Positions 42,433 to 52,400 of a stretch of 64,000 bases of DNA are shown in pieces. This DNA is from Lacinutrix sp. WUR7 (GTDB taxonomy: Bacteria; Bacteroidota; Bacteroidia; Flavobacteriales; Flavobacteriaceae). Location: the NCBI RefSeq assembly GCF_016864015.1, contig NZ_CP045067.1, positions 1,833,001 to 1,897,000 of the forward strand. Reading direction: 5' to 3'. The translations under genes and the position numbers were made by a program. Below the pieces are notes generated by a model. The model had not been told where the DNA came from and ran no database searches. It worked only from the letters and a program-made list of their open reading frames with translations. Numbering within the stretch: position 1 is the stretch's first letter; every line of letters starts with the position of its first letter.

Positions 42433-43572
42433 ATGAGTTTATTTAATGTATATCCACTATTCGATATCACACCTGTAAAGGCTGAAGATGTTTTTGTTTA
42501 TGATGAAAACAACACCAAATATTTAGATTTATATGGCGGACATGCTGTGATTTCTATCGGACATTCGCATCCAAAATATGTGGCTGCAATTTCAGAGCAA
42601 GTTGCTAAATTGGGTTTTTATAGTAATTCGATTCAGAATCCGTTACAAGTGCAATTGGCAAATAAATTAGAGCAATTATCCGGTTGTAAAAACTATGAAT
42701 TGTTTTTGTGTAATTCTGGAGCGGAAGCGAACGAAAACGCATTAAAGTTAGCATCTTTTCATAACGGAAAGAAAAAGATGGTTGCTTTTAAAAACGGATT
42801 TCATGGTCGTACATCAGCAGCAGTTGCAGCAACCGATAATGCGAAGATTATTGCACCAATTAATGCGCAACAAGAGGTCGAGATTTTAGCATTAGGCGAT
42901 TTAGAAGGAGTGGAAAAAGCATTAGCTAAAAACGATGTTTGTGCTGTAATTATTGAATGTATTCAAGGTGTTGGCGGATTGGACGAAAGTACCGCGGTGT
43001 TCTACGAAGGTGTAGATGCATTGTGCAAAAAATACAATACTTGTTTTATTGCAGATGAGGTACAATCTGGTTTTGGAAGAACTGGTGATTTTTTTGCATT
43101 TCAACAATATAACGTGACTCCAGATATTATTTCTATTGCCAAAGGCATGGGGAATGGTTTCCCGATTGGCGGGATTTTAATTCATCCAGATATTAAAGCG
43201 TCCTTTGGTTTATTAGGAACCACTTTTGGAGGAAATCACTTGGCATGTATCGCTTCTTTAACCGTTTTAGAAGTTATTGAAGAAGAAAAATTGATGCAGA
43301 ATACAAAAGAGGTTTCTGCTTATTTTATAGAGAAAGCGAAAGCTATTTCTGAAATAAAAAATATTAAAGGACGTGGTTTGATGCTGGGATTGGAATTCGA
43401 TTTTCCAATTGCAGCACTTCGGAAAAAGCTCATTTTTGATCATAAAATATTTACAGGAAGCGCAAAGAATCCTAATTTATTGCGAATTCTTCCGCCTTTA
43501 ACTATCCAAAAAGAACATGTGGATTTGTTTTTTGAGGCTTTACAAAGTGAATTACAAAAGATAACAACTTAA
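42433..43572 (+). CDS. argD: N-acylornithine aminotransferase
   Basis: The 379-residue class III PLP aminotransferase converts the acylated semialdehyde to N-acylornithine. CNSGAEANENALKLA binds PLP phosphate; DEVQSGFGRTG supplies the PLP aspartate, and K237 in IAKGMGNGFPIG is the cofactor lysine. Length is typical of ArgD. Confidence 0.94.
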   Translation: MSLFNVYPLFDITPVKAEDVFVYDENNTKYLDLYGGHAVISIGHSHPKYVAAISEQVAKLGFYSNSIQNPLQVQLANKLEQLSGCKNYELFLCNSGAEANENALKLASFHNGKKKMVAFKNGFHGRTSAAVAATDNAKIIAPINAQQEVEILALGDLEGVEKALAKNDVCAVIIECIQGVGGLDESTAVFYEGVDALCKKYNTCFIADEVQSGFGRTGDFFAFQQYNVTPDIISIAKGMGNGFPIGGILIHPDIKASFGLLGTTFGGNHLACIASLTVLEVIEEEKLMQNTKEVSAYFIEKAKAISEIKNIKGRGLMLGLEFDFPIAALRKKLIFDHKIFTGSAKNPNLLRILPPLTIQKEHVDLFFEALQSELQKITT

Positions 43573-43630
43573 ACCTCTCGACTGCGCTCGAGGAGACATT
43601 CATACTGTCTGGTCGAGCGCAGTCGAGACC
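43573..43630. repeat. inverted pair of family II repeats before argF'
   Basis: ctcgactgcgctcga (43576 on) and tcgagcgcagtcgag (43613 on) are reverse complements and form a strong hairpin with an AT-rich loop, ending 8 bp before the ATG. Confidence 0.75.
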
Positions 43631-43638
43631 TATTATAC

Positions 43639-44574
43639 ATGAAAAAGTACACCAACATAAAAGACATATCCAATCTTCAAGATACCATTAGGGAAGCTAT
43701 TTTATTAAAAATGAATCCTTTTGAATTCCAAGATTTAGGGAAAAACAAAACCTTGGTGATGTTGTTTTTTAATGCCAGTTTACGAACGCGATTAAGTACC
43801 GAAAAAGCGGCAAAAAACTTAGGAATGGAAGTCATGATTCTAAATGTGAATGATGCCTGGAATCTAGAATTCGAGGATGGCACCATCATGAATGCGAATA
43901 CCTCAGAGCATATCAAGGAAGCTGCACAAGTAATATCGCAATATGCCGATATTATTGCTGTTAGAGCATTCCCAAGTTTAACGGATAAGCAAAAAGACGA
44001 AAGTGAATTTGTGATGAATAGCTTTGTGAAATACGCAACAGTACCAATAGTAAATATGGAAAGCGCAACAGCGCATCCTTTACAAGCCTTGGCAGATGCA
44101 ATTACTATTACCGAATTATCTGAGAAACCAAAACCAAAAGTAGTCTTGTCTTGGGCGCCACATCCAAAAGCATTGCCGCAAGCAGTTGCGAATTCGTTTG
44201 TAGAAATGATGCAAAATATGGATGTCGATTTAATTATTACACATCCGGAAGGCTATGCGTTAAGTGAAGAAATTACCAAGAACACAACCATAAATTACAA
44301 TCAAGAAGAAGCTTTAAAAGATGCCGATTTTGTGTATGTGAAGAACTGGAGTAGTTATAACGACTATGGAAAAGTGTTAAGTCAAGATGAAAATTGGATG
44401 ATGACCAAAGAAAAACTAGGAAACGCAAAATTCATGCATTGTTTGCCAGTTAGAAGAAATGTAGTGGTGGAAGATGCTGTTTTAGATGGTGAAAATTCCG
44501 TGGTGATGCAGCAGGCTAATAATAGAACTTTTGCAGCGCAAATGGTGCTGAAGCAGATTTTGGAAGCATTGTAA
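43639..44574 (+). CDS. argF': N-acylornithine carbamoyltransferase (SOTCase/AOTCase type)
   Basis: The 311-residue protein resembles, from memory, the N-succinylornithine carbamoyltransferase of Bacteroides fragilis, not ordinary ArgF. Shared parts are FFNASLRTRLSTEKAA, ATAHPLQALADA, LSWAPHPKALPQAVANSF and HCLPVRRN. At the residue known to discriminate succinyl from acetyl substrates (Pro90 in the Bacteroides enzyme, Glu92 in the Xanthomonas one) this protein has Ser89 (NTSEHIKEA). The acyl group used is therefore undecided. It makes N-acylcitrulline, which ArgE must deacylate. Confidence 0.9.
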   Translation: MKKYTNIKDISNLQDTIREAILLKMNPFEFQDLGKNKTLVMLFFNASLRTRLSTEKAAKNLGMEVMILNVNDAWNLEFEDGTIMNANTSEHIKEAAQVISQYADIIAVRAFPSLTDKQKDESEFVMNSFVKYATVPIVNMESATAHPLQALADAITITELSEKPKPKVVLSWAPHPKALPQAVANSFVEMMQNMDVDLIITHPEGYALSEEITKNTTINYNQEEALKDADFVYVKNWSSYNDYGKVLSQDENWMMTKEKLGNAKFMHCLPVRRNVVVEDAVLDGENSVVMQQANNRTFAAQMVLKQILEAL

Positions 44575-44580
44575 AATTTG

Positions 44581-44635
44581 TCTGGTCGAGCGCAGTCGAG
44601 ACCTAAATAACCTCTCGACTGCGCTCGAGGAGACA
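44581..44635. repeat. inverted pair of family II repeats before argB
   Basis: tctggtcgagcgcagtcgag and ctctcgactgcgctcgagga occur here in the order opposite to 43573-43630. The pair ends 12 bp before the argB ATG. Confidence 0.75.
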
Positions 44636-44647
44636 GAAAATTTAAGT

Positions 44648-45424
44648 ATGAAAACACTAAAAGTCATAAAAATAGGAGGGAACATTATCGATAACGATGC
44701 TGCTTTACAACAGTTTCTAAAAGAATTTGCAACTATAGATGCTCCTAAAATCTTAGTGCATGGAGGTGGAAAATTAGCAACAAAACTAGCACAACAAATG
44801 CAAGTGGAAGTTAAAATGGTGGATGGAAGACGTATCACAGATCAAGAAACTTTAGATATTATCACCATGATGTATGCTGGAAAAATTAATAAAAATGTGG
44901 TTGCGCAATTGCAAGCTAATAATTGCAATGCGATTGGTTTTTCTGGAGCAGATGGAAACACGATTGTTTCAGATTTAAGACCATCAAAACCTATCGATTA
45001 TGGTTTTGCTGGAGATGTTGTAAAAGTAAATACCGAAACTTTAGAAATCCTTTTAAATAATAATGTGACTCCTGTGTTTTGTGCGATAACGCATGATGAA
45101 AACGGACAATTATTAAATACCAATGCAGATACGATTGCTTCCGAATTAGCAATAGGATTCGCTTCCATTTATAACACCGAATTATATTATTGTTTCGAGA
45201 AAAATGGTGTTTTAGAAGATGTCGATAATGACGATTCTGTTATCGAAAATATCAACACAAAAAGCTATCCGTCACTAATCGAAAACGGAATTATTTATGA
45301 AGGCATGCTTCCAAAATTAAACAACTGTTTTCATGCGATAAACCATCAGGTACAAAAAGTTTGTATTGGTAAATCCGAAATGCTTTTCCACAAAAATAAT
45401 AAACACACAACCATTACCAAATGA
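44648..45424 (+). CDS. argB: N-acylglutamate kinase
   Basis: The 258-residue kinase phosphorylates the acylated glutamate. KIGGNIIDNDAALQQFL opens the sequence, VHGGGKLATKLA holds the glycine-rich substrate loop, and FSGADGN follows near residue 100. There is no N-terminal arginine-sensing extension, so feedback inhibition by arginine is not expected from known classes. It overlaps argE by 4 bp (ATGA). Confidence 0.93.
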   Translation: MKTLKVIKIGGNIIDNDAALQQFLKEFATIDAPKILVHGGGKLATKLAQQMQVEVKMVDGRRITDQETLDIITMMYAGKINKNVVAQLQANNCNAIGFSGADGNTIVSDLRPSKPIDYGFAGDVVKVNTETLEILLNNNVTPVFCAITHDENGQLLNTNADTIASELAIGFASIYNTELYYCFEKNGVLEDVDNDDSVIENINTKSYPSLIENGIIYEGMLPKLNNCFHAINHQVQKVCIGKSEMLFHKNNKHTTITK

Positions 45425-46482
45425 TAGAAAAACTAACAACAAGAGCAATTCAGCTGTTAAAAACACTCATAGAAACGCAGTCCTTTTCTTCGGAAGAAGA
45501 TCAAACTGCAGCACATATTGAGCAATGGTTTGTACAACAGGATATTCCTTTTAAAAGAACGAAACATAACGTTTGGGCAACGAATAAACATTTTGACGAT
45601 AGCAAACCAACGCTATTGTTAAACTCGCATCACGATACGGTAAAACCAAATAATGGCTATACCAAAGATCCTTTTAAAGCGATTGTTGAGGATGGTAAAT
45701 TATATGGTTTAGGTAGTAATGATGCTGGAGGTTGTTTGGTAAGTTTGCTGGCAACCTTTGCGTATTTTTATAACAGAGAAAACCTGAATTTTAATTTGGT
45801 GATTGTCGCTTCTGCGGAAGAAGAGAGTAGTGGTCCTGACGGATTAAATAGTATGCTGTCTGTGATTCCAAAAGTAGATGTCGCTATTGTTGGAGAGCCT
45901 ACCTTGATGAATTTGGCTGTTGCCGAAAAAGGTTTGGTGGTTTTTGATGCAATCGTAAAAGGAACCCCAAGTCATGCTGCACATCCAAATGCCGATAATG
46001 CCATTTATAATACAATTTCGGTATTAGAATGGTTTAAAAATTACACCTTCGATAAAACCTCGGAAGCTTTAGGGGAAGTGAAATTAACGGTTACTCAAAT
46101 TAGCGCAGGAAAACAGCATAATGCAGTTCCAGCAGATGTGAAGTTAGTAGTGGATGTTCGTGTAAACGATAAATATTCCAATCAAGAGATTGTCGATATT
46201 TTACAAAAGGAAGCGCCTTGTGATAGTATTATTCCGAGAAGTATAAAATTAAATTCGTCCTCTATTCCAATCGATCATCCATTGGTAATTGCAGGAATAG
46301 AAATTGGAAGAAGTACCTATGGTTCGCCAACCTTGTCCGATCAAGCAGTTTTAACTTGTCCGTCTTTAAAATTAGGACCAGGAGATAGTACAAGATCGCA
46401 TTCTGCCGATGAGTTTATTTACGTGCATGAAATTGAAGAAGGTATTAAGATTTATATTGAATTATTAGAAAAAGTACTTTAA
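45421..46482 (+). CDS. argE: M20-family N-acylornithine/citrulline deacylase
   Basis: The 353-residue metallohydrolase has the M20 metal-site segments LLNSHHDTVKPNNGY and GLGSNDAGGCLVSLL, the catalytic glutamate pair in ASAEEESSG, and a dimerisation domain (about 175-285). Given ArgF', its natural substrate is expected to be N-acylcitrulline (acetyl or succinyl). It overlaps argB by 4 bp, so both are translated together. Confidence 0.9.
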   Translation: MIEKLTTRAIQLLKTLIETQSFSSEEDQTAAHIEQWFVQQDIPFKRTKHNVWATNKHFDDSKPTLLLNSHHDTVKPNNGYTKDPFKAIVEDGKLYGLGSNDAGGCLVSLLATFAYFYNRENLNFNLVIVASAEEESSGPDGLNSMLSVIPKVDVAIVGEPTLMNLAVAEKGLVVFDAIVKGTPSHAAHPNADNAIYNTISVLEWFKNYTFDKTSEALGEVKLTVTQISAGKQHNAVPADVKLVVDVRVNDKYSNQEIVDILQKEAPCDSIIPRSIKLNSSSIPIDHPLVIAGIEIGRSTYGSPTLSDQAVLTCPSLKLGPGDSTRSHSADEFIYVHEIEEGIKIYIELLEKVL

Positions 46483-46572
46483 TTGTACTGTCATTCCGCA
46501 CTGGATGCGGAGTCCAAAAAATAGGTTTCTGTATTGGCAGGAATGAGAATGTTTAACTAAAAAAGAAAGCAG

Positions 46573-46594
46573 AGATTCCTGCTTTCGCAGGAAT
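46573..46594 (+). repeat. family IV palindrome before argH
   Basis: agattcctgctttcgcagga (46573 on) forms an 8-bp hairpin that ends 3 bp before the argH ATG. A looser relative (cattccgcactggatgcgga) lies at 46491-46510. Confidence 0.7.
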
Positions 46595-46597
46595 AAA

Positions 46598-47872
46598 ATG
46601 AAACTCTGGGACAAAGGAATAAGTATCGATAAGAAAATAGAACAATTTACCGTTGGAAACGATAGAGAAATTGACATGCATATTGCGAAGTACGATGTTC
46701 AGGCATCCTTAGCGCATGCAATAATGTTGGAGTCCATTGGAATCATTTCTTCGGAAGAATTACAACAACTTAAAAATGGTTTACACGCTATTGCGGAAAC
46801 CATAGAAAACGGAACCTTCGTTATTGAAGAATCGTTTGAAGATGTGCATTCTAAAATTGAATATGAACTGACTAAAACCTTAGGTGACGTTGGAAAGAAA
46901 ATCCACACCGCACGTTCTAGAAACGATCAGGTTTTAGTAGCGCTTCAATTGTACTATAAAGAGAATTTAAAAGAAATTAACGCGAAAACAAAAACGTTTT
47001 TTGAAACACTTTTAGGTTTAGCAGAAACGCATAAAGAAGCTTTGCTTCCTGGTTACACGCATTTACAAGTGGCTATGCCATCCTCCTTCGGGTTATGGTT
47101 TTCTGCTTATGCTGAGGTTTTGATTGATGATGTGTATTTGCTAAATGCGGCCTTAAAAACTGTAGATCAAAATCCGTTAGGTTCTGCGGCTGGTTACGGA
47201 AGTTCTTTTCCTATTGATAGAGATTTAACTACACGGGAATTGGGTTTTTCGACTTTAAAATATAATGTGGTTGCAGCACAAATGAGTAGAGGAAAAAGCG
47301 AGCGTACCATTGCTTTAGCTTTAGGTAGTTTGTGTAATACCTTGGCGCGTTTTGCAATGGATATTTGTGTGTATAATAGTCAGAATTTTGGCTTCATCGC
47401 TTTTCCAGATGAATTAACTACAGGAAGTAGTATTATGCCACATAAAAAGAATCCAGATGTGTTTGAATTAATCCGTGGAAAAGCAAATAAAATACAAGCT
47501 TTACATACCGAAATGGTTTTAATCACGAACAATTTACCAAGTGGGTATCACAGAGATTTTCAACTATTAAAAGAAAATATCATTGCGGCAATTGAAGATG
47601 TAAAAGATTTGTTAGATATTTTTAATTATGCCATTCAGCAAGTCATCGTAAAGCATATCGATTTAAACGATTCGAAATACCAATACCTATTTACGGTAGA
47701 TAATATTAATACCTTGGTTGTAGAAGGGATGCCGTTTAGAGAAGCTTATCAAAAAATTGGTGGTGAAGTGGAGAATGGGACCTATGTGCCAGATACTTCA
47801 AAAAAACATAGCCATGTTGGCAGTATTGGTAATTTGTGTTTGGATGGGATTAGAGGTAAATATCCAAAATAA
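46598..47872 (+). CDS. argH: argininosuccinate lyase
   Basis: The 424-residue enzyme releases arginine and fumarate. KLWDKGISIDKKIEQFTVGN at the start and the fumarase-family signature GSSIMPHKKNPDVFEL are present. It is the last gene of the arginine operon, followed 52 bp later by a strong terminator. Its start follows a family IV palindrome by 3 bp. Confidence 0.95.
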   Translation: MKLWDKGISIDKKIEQFTVGNDREIDMHIAKYDVQASLAHAIMLESIGIISSEELQQLKNGLHAIAETIENGTFVIEESFEDVHSKIEYELTKTLGDVGKKIHTARSRNDQVLVALQLYYKENLKEINAKTKTFFETLLGLAETHKEALLPGYTHLQVAMPSSFGLWFSAYAEVLIDDVYLLNAALKTVDQNPLGSAAGYGSSFPIDRDLTTRELGFSTLKYNVVAAQMSRGKSERTIALALGSLCNTLARFAMDICVYNSQNFGFIAFPDELTTGSSIMPHKKNPDVFELIRGKANKIQALHTEMVLITNNLPSGYHRDFQLLKENIIAAIEDVKDLLDIFNYAIQQVIVKHIDLNDSKYQYLFTVDNINTLVVEGMPFREAYQKIGGEVENGTYVPDTSKKHSHVGSIGNLCLDGIRGKYPK

Positions 47873-47923
47873 AATGATTATTTCATCTGCGTAGGTTTTG
47901 AAATCTTGTAGCATGAATCTATA

Positions 47924-47954
47924 AAAAAAGCACCTTGAAAAAGGTGCTTTTTTT
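47924..47954 (+). terminator. terminator of the arginine operon
   Basis: AAGCACCTT-GAAA-AAGGTGCTT with A-run before and seven T after. The A-run also lets it serve the convergent gltD. A family IV palindrome (47962-47983) follows before the gltD stop. Confidence 0.85.
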
Positions 47955-47986
47955 ATTTCTAAGATTCCTGCTTTCGCAGGAATTTG

Positions 47987-49453
47987 TTAAACTCTAGGTA
48001 AATCACTATCATCTTTTAAAGGCAAACAAGATTCTCCCATTAAATAGGTGTCTATATGATAGGCTGCTTGTCTTCCTTCAGAAATAGCCCAAACAATTAA
48101 CGATTGTCCGCGACGCATATCTCCAGCGGCAAAAACTCCTGGAACATTCGTTTTGTAATCTTTTGTTGTAGCTTCAATGTTGGTTCTAAAATCCATTTTT
48201 AAACCAAATTGGTCTGCTAGCGTTTTTTCAGCTCCTGTAAATCCAAGTGCTAATAATGCTAAGTCGCATTTCCATTCTTTTTCAGTATTTGGTACTTCTT
48301 TAAGTTGTGGTCTTTCTCCAGGTGTGAAAATCCATTCTACTTCTATGGTTTTCAATCCGGTTAAATTTCCTTTTTTGTCTCCAATAAATTCTTTGGTAGA
48401 AATACTAAAAAAACGTTCTACGCCTTCTTGGTGCGATGAAGTTGTTTTTAGCTTCATTGGCCAATATGGCCAAGGTTGGTTTGCTGGTCTACCTATAGAA
48501 GGTTTACTTAAGATTTCGAAATTAGTAACCGATTTTGCATGATGACGATTGGAAGTTCCAATACAATCACTTCCTGTATCTCCACCACCTATAACGATAA
48601 CGTCTTTTCCTTTCGCAGAAATCACATCTTTAAAATCTATTAAACCATCTACATATTGATTGCTTAGTTTTAGAAAGTCCATCGCTTGCGTCACACCTTT
48701 TAAATCCGCTCCAGGTATAGGGATATTTCTTCTTACGGTTGCGCCACCACATAAAATAACCGCATCAAAATCGTCTTTTAATTTGTTAGCATCTATATTT
48801 TTACCAACATGTGCATTGGTTTTAAATATAATGCCTTCTTCTTCTAAAACAGCAACACGTCTGTCAATCACGGTTTTTTCCATTTTAAAATCTGGAATTC
48901 CGTATCGTAATAAACCACCAACTTTTTCGTCACGTTCAAAAACGGTAACGGTGTGTCCTGCGCGATTTAATTGTTGTGCAGCAGCTAATCCAGCAGGGCC
49001 AGAACCAATAACAGCAACTGTTTTTTCGGTTCTAACTTTTGGTGGATGTGCAACAATCCAACCTTCCTTAAAGGCCGTTTCTACAATGTTTTTTTCAATA
49101 TTTTCTATGGTTACTGGGTCTTCATTTATACCTAATACACAAGCTTCTTCACAAGGTGCTGGGCATAATCTTCCGGTAAACTCTGGAAAGTTGTTGGTTT
49201 TATGTAAAATTTCAGCAGCTTCCTTCCATTTGCCTTTGTATACTTTATCATTAAAATCTGGAATTAAATTCCCTAGCGGACAACCACTTTGGCAAAAAGG
49301 AATACCGCAATCCATGCAACGTGCACCTTGATTTTCTAAGTGGTCTTCTTTTAAAGGAATCGTAAATTCTTTGTAATTCTCTATGCGTTTTTCTGGCGCT
49401 ATATAACTTTCGTTTTCACGCTTAAATTCTAAAAATCCTGTTATTTTTCCCAT
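47987..49453 (-). CDS. gltD: glutamate synthase, small subunit
   Basis: The 488-residue subunit passes electrons from NADPH to the large subunit. Cysteine groups CMDCGIPFCQSGCPLGN and CPAPCEEACVLGI bind Fe-S clusters; GSGPAGLAAAQQL and GGGDTGSDCIGT bind FAD and NADPH. It follows gltB by 3 bp in the same operon, and is convergent with argH. Confidence 0.96.
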   Translation of the reverse strand: MGKITGFLEFKRENESYIAPEKRIENYKEFTIPLKEDHLENQGARCMDCGIPFCQSGCPLGNLIPDFNDKVYKGKWKEAAEILHKTNNFPEFTGRLCPAPCEEACVLGINEDPVTIENIEKNIVETAFKEGWIVAHPPKVRTEKTVAVIGSGPAGLAAAQQLNRAGHTVTVFERDEKVGGLLRYGIPDFKMEKTVIDRRVAVLEEEGIIFKTNAHVGKNIDANKLKDDFDAVILCGGATVRRNIPIPGADLKGVTQAMDFLKLSNQYVDGLIDFKDVISAKGKDVIVIGGGDTGSDCIGTSNRHHAKSVTNFEILSKPSIGRPANQPWPYWPMKLKTTSSHQEGVERFFSISTKEFIGDKKGNLTGLKTIEVEWIFTPGERPQLKEVPNTEKEWKCDLALLALGFTGAEKTLADQFGLKMDFRTNIEATTKDYKTNVPGVFAAGDMRRGQSLIVWAISEGRQAAYHIDTYLMGESCLPLKDDSDLPRV

Positions 49454-49456
49454 AAT

Positions 49457-52400
49457 TTACGCTAATTCTAATTGTTCTTGTTCTAATCTCACTAAGGCTT
49501 GTCTGTACTCTTCTGGTAACACTTTTTTAAACTTCGGAAGGTAATTATTCCAGTCTTTTAAAATACGTGCTGCTAAAGGACTTCCTGTTGCTTCTAGATG
49601 ATTTTCAATCAATTCTTTCAACTGAAGGATATCTACTTCATTTTCTAATGGATCGATATTTAAATCTTCCGAATTGCAGTTTTGTTGGAAGGTTTCATCT
49701 TCATCTAAAACATAAGCAACTCCTCCGCTCATTCCTGCTCCAAAATTCCGACCAACAGTACCAAGAATAACGGCAACACCGCCAGTCATATATTCACAAC
49801 CGTGATCTCCAATACCTTCTACAACTGCTTTTGCGCCAGAATTTCTAACACAAAAACGTTCTCCTGCTTTTCCATTTATATATACTTCACCAGAGGTTGC
49901 TCCGTATAGAGTCACGTTTCCTGTAATGATATTATCTTCGGGAACAATGGTGCATTTTTCTGGGACTTTAATAATTAATTTCGCTCCAGATAAACCTTTT
50001 CCTAAATAATCATTGGTGTTTCCGTGAACGGTGAATTTTAAACCTTTGGTTGCAAATGCTCCAAAACTTTGTCCTGCAGAACCTGTGAAATCAACATCTA
50101 TAGTGTCTTCTGGTAATCCGTCTGCGCCATAAATTTTTGAAATCTCGTTACTTATAACTGCTCCAACTGCTCTGTCAATATTTGTGATAGGCATTTCAAA
50201 GTTTGTTTTTTGCCTTCTGAATAACGCTTGATGTGCTTGTTTGATAATTTTAAAATCTAAATGCACATTCAAGTTGTGGTCTTGACAGTAGGTGTTGAAT
50301 AGTTGTACATCTTCTGCAACTTCTACCTTGTGTAAAATAGGAGTTAAGTCAATTCCTGAAGATTTATAATGATCTATCGCTTTATTTCTGTTTAGTTTTT
50401 GAGATTGTCCAACCATTTCGTTAATGGTTCTAAACCCTAATTTTGCCATAATTTCACGTAATTCTTGTGCTACAAAATACATGTAGTTGACTACGTGTTC
50501 TGGTTTTCCTTTAAACTTTTTACGCAAGTCCGGATTCTGCGTTGCGATACCAACTGGGCACGTATTTAAATGACACACACGCATCATAATACATCCGGAA
50601 GCTACTAAAGGTGCGGTTGCAAAACCGAACTCTTCTGCTCCAAGTAAACATGCGATGGCTACATCTCGACCCGTTTTTAATTGTCCGTCACATTCTAAAA
50701 CTACGCGATTTCTAAGATCGTTCATTACTAGAGTTTGTTGTGCTTCTGCTATACCAAGTTCCCAAGGTAAACCGGTATGTTTTTGTGAAGTTAAAGGTGT
50801 TGCTCCGGTTCCTCCATCAAAACCAGCAATTAGAATAACATCTGCTTTTGCTTTAGCGACTCCAGCTGCAACAGTACCTACACCAATTTCGGATACTAGT
50901 TTTACATTAATTCTAGCTTCTCTGTTTGCAGATTTTACATCGTAAATTAATTGGGATAAATCTTCAATAGAATAAATATCGTGATGTGGAGGTGGTGAGA
51001 TTAATCCAACATAAGGCGTTGAATTTCTTGTTTTTGCAATTTCCGGATTTACTTTAGGTCCAGGTAATTGTCCGCCTTCACCTGGTTTAGCACCTTGTGC
51101 TATTTTTATTTGAATTTCGCTTGCGCTTGTTAAGTAGTTAGAGGTAACTCCGAAACGTCCGGAAGCTACTTGTTTGATTGCGGAGTTTCTCCAATCTCCT
51201 TGTGAGCTTTTATAGAAACGTTCTTGGTCTTCTCCACCTTCACCAGAATTAGATTTTCCTCCAATTCTGTTCATGGCAACGGCTAAGTTTTCATGTGCTT
51301 CTTTACTAATAGAACCATAAGACATGGCTCCAGTTTTAAAACGTTTTACAATTTCGGTCCAAGGTTCTACTTCTTCTAAAGGAATTGGGTCAAATTGGTC
51401 AAATTCAAACAACCCTCTAATAGTCATTAGGTTTTTAGATTGGTTGTTAACTAAATCTGAAAATTCCTTAAAAGTAGAGGCTTTATTGGTTCTTACCGAT
51501 TCCTGAAGTTTCGCAACGGTTAACGGATTAAACATGTGTTTTTCTTGTCCGCGTCTCCATCGATATTCTCCACCAACTTCAATTTCTGGTTCTGTATTTT
51601 TATGAAAAGCTCTTTTGTGACGTTTCACAATTTCTTGCTCAATTTCTCTTAATCCAATACCTTGAATACGCGTTGGTGTATTTGGGAAATATTTTTCAAC
51701 TGTTGAAGTTTTAATCCCGATGCATTCAAATAATTGAGAACCACGATAAGAGTTTAAGGTGGAAATTCCGATTTTGTTCATCACCTTCAGAATTCCTTTA
51801 CCAACTGCTTTATTGTAATTTTTAATAGCAGCTAAATATTCTAAATCGGTAAGGTCTGCATTGTTGATTTGTTTCTGAACAATTTCATTTACAATATATG
51901 GATTTACAGCACTTGCGCCATAACCAAATAGTAGTGCAAAATGATGTACTTCACGAGGTTCAGCAGATTCAATAATTAAACTAATTCTAGAACGTTTTTC
52001 TAATTTGTGTAAGGCGTGATTTACGTAAGAACATGCTAGAAGCGCAGGAATTGGTGCGTGATTTTCGTCTACAAATCTATCAGATAAAATAATAATATTT
52101 GCGCCTTCATCTATCGCTTTAGAAGCTTTAGTGACTAAATTTTCTAGTGCAACTTCCAGTTCGTTTAATCCACGATTTACTTCATATAACATCGAAATAG
52201 ATTCGATTTTAAAATCGGGATTCGTATCATAATCTCTAATTTTATCTAAATCATGTTTAGAAATAACAGGATTCTGAATTTTTAATTTCTTACAATGCTC
52301 GGCATTAATGTCGAATATATTAACATCACTACCAAGTGTTAAACTAATATCTGTAATTAATTCCTCACGAATACCATCTAAAGGAGGATTGGTAACTTGA

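Noticed and set aside
48660-49331. Plus-strand frame of 223 codons inside gltD
   Set aside because: It is antisense to a well-supported gltD with all Fe-S and nucleotide motifs; no start context or family likeness.
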